Assembly (NCBI GenBank): GCA_031552535.1
Contig: JAVBMJ010000077.1
Span: 1-27,054 of the forward strand
Origin: JAVBMJ01 sp031552535
Lineage (GTDB): Bacteria; Bacteroidota; Bacteroidia; Bacteroidales; Rikenellaceae
Length of the DNA: 27,054 nt
Direction of reading: 5' to 3'
The position numbers were made by a program, and so were the translations under genes. The notes beneath the pieces are model-generated. The model was given only the letters and a program-made list of their open reading frames with translations, was not told the origin of the DNA and made no database searches. This document shows, piece after piece, positions 1 through 7,123 of this stretch (its first letter is position 1; each line of letters opens with the position of its first letter).

Positions 1-83
1 CCCCACCCCCACCGCCCCCCGCAACGGCAACCGCCGGGCCGCCCCAATCGCCCCCAACCCCGGATCGTTAAATAATGGCCCAG
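1..83 (-). other. Very G/C-rich edge; possible start of yidD (unproven)
   Basis: The first 60 bases are almost pure C/G on the plus strand and differ in composition from the rest of the window. On the minus strand, just downstream of rnpA, one frame stays open to the window edge and reads ...RRLPLRGAVGVG, which could be the N-terminus of a small membrane protein. In many Bacteroidales the gene after rnpA is yidD (membrane protein insertion efficiency factor), so position supports that guess. No clear ATG and no diagnostic YidD residues lie inside the window, so this is an inference from synteny only. Confidence 0.25.
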
Positions 84-503
84 TTAATCGTTCGGGGCGG
101 ATTCGGTTGCGTAGCTGCAACTTCTTTTTTGAATCTCTCCCAAGATACGTTTCAGAGATGTTTCTATGGTTTTGTATTCAAGCACCTCTTTTGAAATATA
201 CACAAGACCTATCGACAAGGAGTATGCCGGTGCAATCGCATACCCGATGCCCGATTTATTGAGACGATATGCTTCTCGTGTGCGCCGTTTAATCAGGTTG
301 CGCCTGTTGGCTCTTTTATGGTTTCGTTTGGGAACCGATATCAGCAGGCGCACACCAGAACCCGGCTCGGCAATAGGCTCACAAATAAACACATAGCGGA
401 ATGGATAAATGAACCCGGTATCGTTGCTTGCAAAAAGCCGCGATACATTTTTCTCTCCGCAAAGACGTTCACCTTTAGGAAACCTGAAATTCGATTCACT
501 CAC
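84..503 (-). CDS. rnpA: Ribonuclease P protein component
   Basis: This is the protein subunit of RNase P, which binds the catalytic RNA and helps cut the 5' leader from pre-tRNAs in the cytoplasm. The 139-residue product carries the family's basic RNR signature at about residues 64-80 (R64, N66, R67, R68, N69, K72, R73, R76, E77, R80). An aromatic/basic N-terminal segment (FRFPKGERL, 6-14) is also typical of the family. The start is GTG at 501-503; I see no better in-frame start. It is last in the minus-strand series hemD-rnpA, separated from hemD by a 409-bp repeat-filled spacer. It may therefore depend on its own promoter or on readthrough of that spacer. Confidence 0.95.
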   Translation of the reverse strand: MSESNFRFPKGERLCGEKNVSRLFASNDTGFIYPFRYVFICEPIAEPGSGVRLLISVPKRNHKRANRRNLIKRRTREAYRLNKSGIGYAIAPAYSLSIGLVYISKEVLEYKTIETSLKRILGEIQKRSCSYATESAPND

Positions 504-912
504 TGTTATGCAGATGTGTTACAGACAGAGGCCCATGCTCCCGGAAATTGTTAAGAATATCAGGGTCCCGTTTTATACGATGGGTTCCGTGAAACTGGGA
601 CCATTATTTGCTTCATTCCATCACAAAGAAATCACCGGCAAAACGATATAAAATAACTTCGTAAAAATTTCATATTTGCGGTATGCCACCTCCCGAACTT
701 AGAAACTGTTTAAATTTCCTATGGAAAATTAAGAAGCTGTTTGGATTTGTTAACAAGATTATTTTATATCGTTTTGCCGGTGATTTCTCGCGGTGGGACG
801 AGGCGAATGGCGGCCCCTGTTCAACGAATCACACCGCAGGAAAGTGCGGAAAAGAGGATAAAAGAACGGATGAATAAATTCAAAACAGCTTCTAAATAAT
901 TTCTCAGACGCG
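504..912. repeat. 409-bp spacer hemD/rnpA filled with inverted repeats
   Basis: No credible gene is seen here. The spacer holds a perfect 30-bp inverted repeat (627-656 with 759-788) and three copies of a dispersed terminus-like motif, AGAArCTGTTTnnATTT. The copies are on the plus strand at 701-719 and 732-748 and on the minus strand near 894-877. The second and third face each other and could bound a MITE-like segment of about 165 bp (732-894), but no target duplication is evident. I found no good TAnnTTTG promoter for rnpA in it; the nearest, CATATTTG at 671-678 on the plus strand, points the wrong way. Confidence 0.7.
627..788. repeat. Perfect 30-bp inverted repeat with 102-bp spacer
   Basis: Positions 627-656 are the exact reverse complement of 759-788 (core ATCACCGGCAAAACGATA). 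The match stops sharply at both ends. The 102-bp interior carries two copies of the dispersed AGAArCTGTTT motif. If transcribed from hemD toward rnpA, the RNA would fold into a long hairpin. The same geometry is used by invertible promoters in Bacteroidales, but no invertase gene or clear promoter is visible. Confidence 0.85.
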
Positions 913-1944
913 TTATTTTGTACCAGACGTATCTGTCTTAAGGGGCGCCGCCTTTTTTACCGTAGAAATCTTATTTCTGGCGACATTCTTTGCAGAGTTC
1001 CCTTTCACCGCCATTTTGTTTGTTCCCCGCGCATCTGGGGTCTTGGCCGTTTTCGAGTTTTTTTTGGCTTTGCCCTTCGATATCTTGTCTGAGACTTTGA
1101 GACGGCTGCGGCGGCTGGCTTTAGCCTCCTGCTGTTTTATAAAATCCTCACTCTGGGTATTGTGTGCCAGAACTACCGCTTCGGGGACCATCCCTCCCGC
1201 AACCTGTGTAAGGTATAAATCCACTGCCTTGGTCATCGACGGCGACTGGGGGGTGGGAGCCATGATACCGACCTCAAGGCCGGACTCTATGGCAGCCCTT
1301 GCCGTGCTCTCCCCGAAAGCGGCTATGGTGGGCAGCCCCTCCTTGCCGTATTGGGATACGAGGATCGAAATTTCCGACGGACTATAAAATGCCAGCATAT
1401 CATAGCTCCGCAGATCGACGCTGCTGAGGTCGTTGGCTACCGTACGCGAAAGTATCACCTTATGGAAACGCATTTTCAACTTCTCCATAGTGAATGGCAA
1501 CTCGGGATTATGCGGCTCGGATAAGATGATAAGGAAGTTTTCATCTTTGTGCTTAACCACCAGCTCCATAAAATTAGTGAACGATCCGTTGGCAAAAAAT
1601 ATCTTGCGCTTACGGTAAACGATATATTTTTGCAGATAAAGCGCAACGGCCTCTGTCATGCAAAAATATTTCATCGTTTCCGGAATAGCTATCCTCGCCT
1701 CCTCGCATATCCGGAAAAAGTGATCTACCGTAGTGCGGCTCGTAAAAATCACTGCCGAGTGGTCGAGTACTTCAACCCTTTGGCTCATGAATTCTTTGAG
1801 ACTGACTCCCTGGACCCGTATAAAGGGATGGAAATCCACCCTGACATTATGCTTGAGGGTTATTTCGTTGAATGGCGATTTCTCGATCGACGCAGGCACA
1901 GGCTGCGACACCAAAATACTCTTGATTTTCAAAGCAAAAGGCAC
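913..1944 (-). CDS. hemD: Uroporphyrinogen-III synthase family protein with basic C-terminal tail
   Basis: The protein (343 aa) matches the HemD family, which closes and isomerises hydroxymethylbilane to uroporphyrinogen III in tetrapyrrole synthesis. The N-terminus (IKSILVSQPVP, 7-17), the VIFTSRTTVDHFF segment (65-77) and the AFYSPSEISIL segment (185-195) are typical of the two-lobed fold, which ends near residue 249. Beyond that is an unusual Lys/Arg-rich tail: residues 270-336 hold about 22 basic and 3 acidic residues and are probably disordered. The start is GTG at 1942-1944 with AAGGAA upstream; a TTG four codons in is possible. It lies between DUF4271 and rnpA, the usual Bacteroidales order. 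The function of the tail is unknown. Confidence 0.85.
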   Translation of the reverse strand: MPFALKIKSILVSQPVPASIEKSPFNEITLKHNVRVDFHPFIRVQGVSLKEFMSQRVEVLDHSAVIFTSRTTVDHFFRICEEARIAIPETMKYFCMTEAVALYLQKYIVYRKRKIFFANGSFTNFMELVVKHKDENFLIILSEPHNPELPFTMEKLKMRFHKVILSRTVANDLSSVDLRSYDMLAFYSPSEISILVSQYGKEGLPTIAAFGESTARAAIESGLEVGIMAPTPQSPSMTKAVDLYLTQVAGGMVPEAVVLAHNTQSEDFIKQQEAKASRRSRLKVSDKISKGKAKKNSKTAKTPDARGTNKMAVKGNSAKNVARNKISTVKKAAPLKTDTSGTK

Positions 1945-1962
1945 TAAAATTCTATTCCTTCC

Positions 1963-2120
1963 CTAAAGCGTGTAACAAAACACCGCCATCCGTCTTAAGC
2001 GCTTTTACGGCAACTTGCAGCGTCGCCCTCCTGGAACGGCCCGGTATTTTGCCGGAGAATGTACCTCGCAGTCCCCCGTAAAGCTAATCCTGATACCGTC
2101 GTTTATGCTAACACGCCTTA
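1963..2120. repeat. Possible short inverted-terminus element between DUF4271 and hemD
   Basis: The right edge, read on the minus strand, is TAAGGCGTGTTAGCATAAAC; its TAA is the stop codon of the DUF4271 gene. The left edge, read on the plus strand from 1963, is CTAAAGCGTGTAACAAAAC, an imperfect inverted match. The right-edge motif recurs after uvrA and after argC. This suggests a roughly 158-bp non-autonomous element inserted at the gene's end, though no target duplication was identified. Confidence 0.45.
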
Positions 2121-2831
2121 ATTCCTGACAAATAGGAATACGATCAAACTGACAGGAAATATTTCGACGCCGCAAAGATACACAATCCAATACAAAATAG
2201 AAATTTTTCGCTCAATAAAGAGTTGTATTGAACGCACCATTCCCATCCCCATAACAGCAATAACCACGCATCCGGCAACAAAGGCAAGCACCACCGATGA
2301 TATTCCCCCGCTGAGAGCCCATAAAAGAAAAACAGGTGTGGCAACGACCCACATAAATACGAAAACTACTGTTTGGGAGTATCTTAATCGTAGTGTAAAT
2401 GTCTCCTCCATGGTAAGTCGACCTGCTAAAACAAGTGTCAGATAGCGCCATACCCCGATGACAGCCAGCGCTCCTGAACCCGCTAAAGCTAATAACCATG
2501 GAGATAATCCGATAACTCCGGCTATGTTCCCGTCCGGAGAGAACTGCATTGCCGTGCGAAGCGTTACAGCACCCACGGAGATGAGTCCGAACAGCGCAAC
2601 CGTATAAATGAATGTATTATTTATACCTGTCTTTTCATCGAGATATGCCGGGAATGCACGCCACGAGAAAGAAACAGCACACAGCTCTCTGATCTCTGGC
2701 CTGAAAAGGTATAACAGCAGGCAATATCCAGCTAAAATCGCCAATGTGAACCACTGAAAAAATCCTGGCAAAACCACCGGATCACTCACCGGTAGTGGTA
2801 CCGCGACGAGGTTATATATAAGGAGCGACAT
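2118..2831 (-). CDS. DUF4271 integral membrane protein
   Basis: This 237-residue, very hydrophobic protein belongs by pattern and position to DUF4271, a Bacteroidetes-specific family of unknown function usually encoded beside hemD. It has about six to seven membrane segments (roughly residues 24-42, 72-92, 104-127, 150-170, 175-196 and 212-233). The C-terminal IQLFIERKISILYWIVYLC-E pattern is the family's most recognisable part. Its ATG lies 6 bp after the histidine kinase stop, so the two are probably co-transcribed and translationally coupled. The stop codon is part of a repeated spacer motif (2101-2120), so the native C-terminus may have been altered slightly. No catalytic residues can be named. 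Confidence 0.8.
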   Translation of the reverse strand: MSLLIYNLVAVPLPVSDPVVLPGFFQWFTLAILAGYCLLLYLFRPEIRELCAVSFSWRAFPAYLDEKTGINNTFIYTVALFGLISVGAVTLRTAMQFSPDGNIAGVIGLSPWLLALAGSGALAVIGVWRYLTLVLAGRLTMEETFTLRLRYSQTVVFVFMWVVATPVFLLWALSGGISSVVLAFVAGCVVIAVMGMGMVRSIQLFIERKISILYWIVYLCGVEIFPVSLIVFLFVRN

Positions 2832-2837
2832 ATGGGA

Positions 2838-4025
2838 TCAATAGATTTTTTTGATCGAAACGCGTATAGTGGTCCCCTTACCAGGCTCCGAATCGAGAAC
2901 CTCTATCTTACCGTGGTGGTAGTCCTCCATGATGCGTTTGCTCAATGAAAGCCCCAGTCCCCAGCCACGGGTCTTGGTTGTATATCCGGGGGTAAATATG
3001 CGTTTGAAGTTGGCTTTGGCAATGCCTTTCCCCGTGTCCGATACATCTATTAATACATCGTTATGGTCATGCGACAATTTTACGTCGATAACACCCTGCC
3101 CCTGCAATGCATCGAGTGCATTTTTCAGCAGGTTTTCTATAACCCACTCGAACAGGGCCCCATTGACCATCGCTTTTTCAGGCGCTATCGCAAGCCCGTT
3201 ATAGTGTAACGACACGTTGCGAGGTATGCGCGAACGAAAATAGAGCACGCATTCTCCCACAATTTCGTTGAGATTGCCTTCCGTAAGCAATGTCTGCGCC
3301 CCTATTTTCGAAAAGCGGTCGACGACTTTGAGCAGACGCATCAGGTCTTTACTCATCTCTTCCACCGCGGTTTGGTCGATTGGCTGGTTGCGCAGGTATT
3401 CTATCCATCCCAGCAATGACGAAGTAGGCGTGCCCAATTGATGGGCCGTCTCTTTTGCAAGCCCTATCCATACGCGGTTCTGCTCGTCCTGGCGTGACGA
3501 CGAGAGGGTGATGTAGGCGAATGCCAGGAAAACGATGACCACAAGAAACTGGACGACCGGAAAATAAACCAGCGTCTTCAGCAGCCTCGACTCACCCCAG
3601 AACAAATAGCGAGTCGAATTATCCCAGGAAGGAATAGCGATACTCGACATCTGGTCGAACTCCTTGCGCAGCAGGTCGGGATGGTTGACGATGCGTTCCG
3701 GTATCAGATGATAACTCAATACCCTGAGCTTATCGTCGGTGATAACGAACGGGATATTATTGTCGGTGGTGATAATATGCTGTATAAGCGGGTCGTTGCT
3801 GCCGAAATCGACAATGTGCCCCATAGCATACGACCACAACTGCACCTCGTTACGCTCTTTCTCGCGTAACTCACGGGCCATGTTGACCGTTACCAGAAAA
3901 GACGACGCACCTATAGCGAATCCCAGGACAATAATCACTATCCTGTGACGGAAAGAGAAGAATATCTGCCTTACAAAATTCTTCAAAGGTTCGATGTTGA
4001 TCCTTTGAAACGCATGTGTCTGCAC
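2838..4025 (-). CDS. Membrane sensor histidine kinase (orphan)
   Basis: This 395-aa protein has a membrane segment at about 28-48, a periplasmic sensor region of about 100 residues with no recognisable domain, a second membrane segment at 153-174, and a kinase core. The H-box is AKETAHQLGTPTSSLLGW with phosphoacceptor His195. The ATPase domain has the N-box (N298, N302), the G1 box DTGKGI (330-335), the F-box FTPGYTTK (344-351) and the G2 box GWGLGL (354-359). All key residues are present, so it should be active. No response regulator is encoded in the window. It starts with GTG (4023-4025), 92 bp after frr, and runs directly into DUF4271, so it seems embedded in the pyrH-frr operon. Its signal and partner are unknown. 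Confidence 0.92.
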   Translation of the reverse strand: MQTHAFQRINIEPLKNFVRQIFFSFRHRIVIIVLGFAIGASSFLVTVNMARELREKERNEVQLWSYAMGHIVDFGSNDPLIQHIITTDNNIPFVITDDKLRVLSYHLIPERIVNHPDLLRKEFDQMSSIAIPSWDNSTRYLFWGESRLLKTLVYFPVVQFLVVIVFLAFAYITLSSSRQDEQNRVWIGLAKETAHQLGTPTSSLLGWIEYLRNQPIDQTAVEEMSKDLMRLLKVVDRFSKIGAQTLLTEGNLNEIVGECVLYFRSRIPRNVSLHYNGLAIAPEKAMVNGALFEWVIENLLKNALDALQGQGVIDVKLSHDHNDVLIDVSDTGKGIAKANFKRIFTPGYTTKTRGWGLGLSLSKRIMEDYHHGKIEVLDSEPGKGTTIRVSIKKIY

Positions 4026-4117
4026 GTCCCAAAGGGAGTGGTGATTTGTATGGATTTCCTATGGAAGGCAGAGCCAGGCCGCCACTACGGTAAATGCCGG
4101 TAATTTATGAAACTGGC

Positions 4118-4678
4118 CTAAACCGTCATTATTTCCTGCTCTTTGGCATGAAGCATCTCCTCGAGTTTCTTTGAGTACTTCTCTATCATCTTCTGGCTCG
4201 ACTCTTCACCGTCCTTGGCTTCGTCCTCGGCCATGCCTTCCTTTTGAGCCTTTTTGAAAGTCTCCACCGCATCGCGGCGTGCGTTGCGCAGACTGACACG
4301 TCCGTTCTCCGCCTCGGCATGCAATTGTTTCACCAGCTGTTTTCGACGCTCCTCGGTCAGGGCGGGAATCGTAAGCCTGATGTGTTCGCCATTGTTCGAC
4401 GGCGTAAGGCCGATGTTAGCCACCAGAATGGCTTTTTCAATCACGGGGATCATCTTCGATTCCCACGGCTGTATCAGGATGGTCTTGGCGTCGGGAACAG
4501 TGACGCTCGCAACAGAGCCGATCGGCATCGTACTACCGTAGTACTCTACCATAACGCCGTTGAGTACATTCGGACTCGCTTTGCCTGCGCGTATATTATT
4601 CAACGCCTCCTGCAAATGGTCGATCGCCTTCTGCATCCTGCCGGAGGCGGTTTCGAGAATAGTCTTAGAGTCGGTCAT
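4118..4678 (-). CDS. frr: Ribosome-recycling factor
   Basis: Frr works with EF-G to split post-termination ribosomes and release mRNA and tRNA. The 186-aa length is standard. The N-terminal helix MQKAIDHLQEALNNIRAGKA (15-34), the PNVLNGVMVEYYGS segment and the conserved ...LTEERRKQLVKQLHAEAENG helix are all in place. The C-terminal helix is Lys/Glu-rich as expected. It begins 12 bp after pyrH, the classical pyrH-frr pairing, so it is probably co-transcribed from the pyrH promoter. Confidence 0.97.
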   Translation of the reverse strand: MTDSKTILETASGRMQKAIDHLQEALNNIRAGKASPNVLNGVMVEYYGSTMPIGSVASVTVPDAKTILIQPWESKMIPVIEKAILVANIGLTPSNNGEHIRLTIPALTEERRKQLVKQLHAEAENGRVSLRNARRDAVETFKKAQKEGMAEDEAKDGEESSQKMIEKYSKKLEEMLHAKEQEIMTV

Positions 4679-4690
4679 AGCTATTGTGTT

Positions 4691-5407
4691 TTATTGATTG
4701 CTGACTATGGTGCCCAGTTTCTCGCCCTGGAGCAATTTTTCGAGATTACCCTCGGTGTCCATATCGAAAACAACCACCTGCAGGCCATTCTCCTTGCACA
4801 GGGTGAATGCCGTGAGGTCCATTATTTTTAACGAACGTGCGTAAACCTCATCAAAGGTGATCGTGTCGAACTTTACCGCAGAAGGGTCTTTTTCGGGGTC
4901 GGCCGTATAAATGCCGTCCACACGTGTCCCTTTTAGAAATACCTCGGCCTGCACCTCCACTCCGCGCAGGGCCGAAGCCGTGTCGGTGGTGAAGAAAGGA
5001 TTAGATGTGCCGCCGCCAATGATAACCACATACCCCTGCGAGAGCAACTCCACCGCTTTTGCCGGGGAGTAAAATTCACCTATAGGCTCCATCCTGACGG
5101 ATGTCAATGCTTTGCACTTCACCCCCGCGCTTTCCAGAGCCGACTGAAGGGCCAGAGAGTTGATTATTGTGGCCAACATACCCATCTGGTCGCCTTTCAC
5201 GCGGTCGAATCCGCGGCTGGCTCCGCTCAATCCGCGAAAAATGTTGCCGCCGCCGATAACTATAGCCACCTCTACACCTATCCCTGTTATGGTTTTAATC
5301 TGACGGGCGTAAGTGTTTAGCCTGTCGGTGGATATACCCGTTCCGGTGCCTCCGGCGAGCGACTCGCCGCTGAGTTTCAATAGCACCCGTTTATATTTTG
5401 CCGCCAT
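4691..5407 (-). CDS. pyrH: UMP kinase (uridylate kinase)
   Basis: PyrH phosphorylates UMP to UDP with ATP in pyrimidine nucleotide synthesis and acts as a cytoplasmic hexamer. The 238-aa product has the amino-acid-kinase fold signatures: KLSGESL (11-17), GGGNIFRG (52-59), and the GGTSNPFFTTDTAS loop that binds UMP/ATP in the C-terminal half. Length and motifs match bacterial UMP kinases. It is first in the minus-strand operon with frr and is divergent from the lipoprotein gene. Confidence 0.97.
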   Translation of the reverse strand: MAAKYKRVLLKLSGESLAGGTGTGISTDRLNTYARQIKTITGIGVEVAIVIGGGNIFRGLSGASRGFDRVKGDQMGMLATIINSLALQSALESAGVKCKALTSVRMEPIGEFYSPAKAVELLSQGYVVIIGGGTSNPFFTTDTASALRGVEVQAEVFLKGTRVDGIYTADPEKDPSAVKFDTITFDEVYARSLKIMDLTAFTLCKENGLQVVVFDMDTEGNLEKLLQGEKLGTIVSNQ

Positions 5408-5453
5408 AAGATGATTTTATTTTATACGGCAGATTTTTCGCCGCATCGCCCGA

Positions 5454-5461
5454 CGAAGGTA
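5454..5461 (-). promoter_or_regulatory. Possible pyrH -7 element
   Basis: On the minus strand the sequence is TACCTTCG, one base from the Bacteroidetes -7 consensus TAnnTTTG. It lies about 46 nt upstream of the pyrH ATG. A T-rich run containing TTTG is upstream but at a short spacing, so this is tentative. Confidence 0.35.
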
Positions 5462-5520
5462 CGATTTTTTCCGCAATCAAAAAAACGGGTCGATTTTGAT
5501 AAAATATTTATCTGCATTTT

Positions 5521-5552
5521 TTTGCAAATTATGCCTAAGCATTATATATTTG
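5521..5552 (+). promoter_or_regulatory. Bacteroidetes-type promoter of the lipoprotein operon
   Basis: TTTG at 5521-5524 and TATATTTG at 5545-5552 match both halves of the Bacteroidetes housekeeping promoter (TTTG, TAnnTTTG) with an in-range 20-bp spacer. The start point would fall near 5560. That gives an A/T-rich leader of about 90 nt and rules out in-frame ATG codons upstream of 5647 as likely starts. Confidence 0.75.
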
Positions 5553-5646
5553 CGTGCAGTATAATATTATGCCGGCCGTTATTTGGCCGGAATTGAAAAT
5601 GCAAAAACCGATACTCACCTTTTTATTAACCTATAAAAAATTTTTT

Positions 5647-6399
5647 ATGAAGAAGCTCTTTTACCCGTTTTGCTTTGTGTTGGCTATTGCCGCATGTGCC
5701 CTTATTTTTCTCCAATCGTGCAAGCAGGACGAGCATCCTGATGCAACTGCTGCCGCCACGGCTGAGTTGATGAAGATCAAAGCCGATTTCAAAACTTATT
5801 TGGCCGTTGTTTTTCCCGAAGGCATGCGCAAGGCTTCGGCGACTGTATTGCAGCAGTGGGAGTACCCCGCTCTTACCCGTAACAACTCGATAGGAGACGA
5901 AGAGTTGCCGGAGGTTTCCGATCTTCCCGAACGGTATGTCTATTATCTCGACATATTCAATGAACAGCAGTGTGTGGATGTCGATAATCTGTTGGAGATG
6001 GTGGCTGTTGACGAGGTACTGAACGACGAAGAGAAGGCTGCTTTTGCGCAGTTGCTGGCTACATATGAATTTGTGGAGGAAGATCTCCCGGAGCTTCCGA
6101 TAGGTCCCGGCGTATCGGCCTCTGATTGCCAGGAAGGGTTCAAAAAAGCTTTGAGGGGCCCGATGCAGCGCTTTATATACAGGGGTGGAGTAGCATCGTA
6201 TTTTAATTTTGTCGCATTAGGCTACGAGGCTATTTTGCTATGGAGAAAGGTCGATCAGGCTTTGGCAGACTATAACCTTTGTATGACATTCGTGGACACC
6301 ACTCCTCCGTCAATTATAGAGCCTGATACTACCGGTACAGGTCCTATCCATGGTGGTGGTGGCGGTGGTGGTGGCGGTGAAACTACCATCATATTGTAA
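5647..6399 (+). CDS. Hypothetical surface-type lipoprotein with poly-Gly tail
   Basis: I do not recognise this 250-aa protein. Residues 1-24 form a lipoprotein signal peptide with a lipobox LQSC, so Cys25 should be lipidated. The following KQDE resembles the acidic export signal that sends some Bacteroidetes lipoproteins to the cell surface (inference). The mature part is mostly helical and acidic, with three further cysteines. Near the C-terminus a Thr/Pro-rich stretch leads into nine consecutive glycines (DNA 6352-6378, GGT/GGC codons) and then ETTIIL. I chose ATG 5647 because it opens the signal peptide and sits downstream of the predicted start point; a longer in-frame reading from 5554 would begin at about the transcription start. 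It leads an apparent operon with two small membrane proteins. Confidence 0.75.
   Translation: MKKLFYPFCFVLAIAACALIFLQSCKQDEHPDATAAATAELMKIKADFKTYLAVVFPEGMRKASATVLQQWEYPALTRNNSIGDEELPEVSDLPERYVYYLDIFNEQQCVDVDNLLEMVAVDEVLNDEEKAAFAQLLATYEFVEEDLPELPIGPGVSASDCQEGFKKALRGPMQRFIYRGGVASYFNFVALGYEAILLWRKVDQALADYNLCMTFVDTTPPSIIEPDTTGTGPIHGGGGGGGGGETTIIL
6352..6378 (+). repeat. GGT/GGC codon run encoding nine glycines
   Basis: Nine consecutive glycine codons built from a near-perfect 12-bp unit (GGTGGTGGTGGC) lie inside the lipoprotein gene. Such tracts can slip during replication in steps of three bases, changing tail length without breaking the frame. Confidence 0.8.
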
Positions 6400-6466
6400 T
6401 AATTCCCGGACATGTCTGAATTTATTGCCGGCCGGTATATTCCTGTTAACTGTAAACAAACATTCT

Positions 6467-6748
6467 ATGAAAGCTAAACTGACATTCGACCTGCGTATTG
6501 CGCCAGCCCTATACTATGGAATGGCACTTTTGTTGCTACTTGCATTTTTGCCCGATTCGATAACAGGCACAAAAATCATGGCCTATATCTATTGTGGCAT
6601 TGCGATTTTGCTGTCGGTAGTGTCGTTGCGGTTCTTCTTACTCGATATTAAAAAATTGGGGATAGCCAATCTCTACTATATATTCCTGGCTTTGGGCGGA
6701 ATAGCCTATGCGTTGGTAATGATAATGTTTGTCCCAAAGTTTATCTGA
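6467..6748 (+). CDS. Small hypothetical membrane protein (3 TM)
   Basis: This 93-aa protein has three predicted membrane segments: about residues 13-30, 38-60 and 68-88. It has a basic start (MKAKLTFDLR) and no recognised domain. ATG 6467 is preferred because the in-frame sequence before it overlaps the end of the lipoprotein gene in another frame and makes no sensible protein. It starts 67 bp after the lipoprotein stop and ends 3 bp before the next gene, so the three genes are probably one transcript. The function is unknown. Confidence 0.65.
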   Translation: MKAKLTFDLRIAPALYYGMALLLLLAFLPDSITGTKIMAYIYCGIAILLSVVSLRFFLLDIKKLGIANLYYIFLALGGIAYALVMIMFVPKFI

Positions 6749-6751
6749 GAT

Positions 6752-6985
6752 ATGCTTAAAAATATCTATCTGACCGGTTCTTTGGTCGTCATTATTGCTT
6801 TAACTACAGGTATCGTATTGGTTATTACCGGTACTGGGAACTATGAAGTGCCTTGGGCCATGATGGTAATAACCGGGATTGCCCTTTTAATATGCCAGAT
6901 AGTGTTCGGCATGCAGCGTATAGGGCGCAGGCATTTGTGGATAAAATCGATACAACGCAAGAGAAGGATTGCCGAACAAGCCTGA
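6752..6985 (+). CDS. Small hypothetical membrane protein (2 TM)
   Basis: This 77-aa protein has two predicted membrane segments (about 6-28 and 34-54) and a strongly basic C-terminal tail (QRIGRRHLWIKSIQRKRRIAE), consistent with a cytoplasmic end under the positive-inside rule. It starts 3 bp after the preceding small membrane gene and is followed by a terminator at 7088. No family is recognised. The tight spacing suggests the two small proteins are made together. Confidence 0.6.
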   Translation: MLKNIYLTGSLVVIIALTTGIVLVITGTGNYEVPWAMMVITGIALLICQIVFGMQRIGRRHLWIKSIQRKRRIAEQA

Positions 6986-7087
6986 ATTATTGCGGACGGA
7001 GCCGGACAAATACGGAGGTCGCCGCTAAAAGGCAGAGAACCGGACATGGCCAGAGGTAACCGCCTGAAAAAACAGCACCGCAAAGTG

Positions 7088-7123
7088 CGGGGAGTCTTCA
7101 CTCGGAAGACTCCCCGTTGTTTT
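7088..7123 (+). terminator. Intrinsic terminator of the lipoprotein operon
   Basis: A perfect 12-bp stem (7088-7099 with 7105-7116, CGGGGAGTCTTC), a 5-nt loop and then TTGTTTTC match a rho-independent terminator on the plus strand. It lies about 100 bp after the last small membrane gene. Confidence 0.85.

Noticed and set aside
627..788. Calling the hemD-rnpA inverted repeat a proven phase-variable promoter
   Set aside because: There is no good promoter inside, no invertase nearby and no evidence of two orientations, so it is kept only as a hypothesis.
683..877. 64-codon open frame in the hemD-rnpA spacer
   Set aside because: It runs through inverted repeats, has no family resemblance and no convincing ribosome binding site.
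5554..5646. Upstream in-frame extension of the lipoprotein from ATG 5554
   Set aside because: It starts at about the predicted transcription start and would bury the lipoprotein signal peptide after 31 residues.
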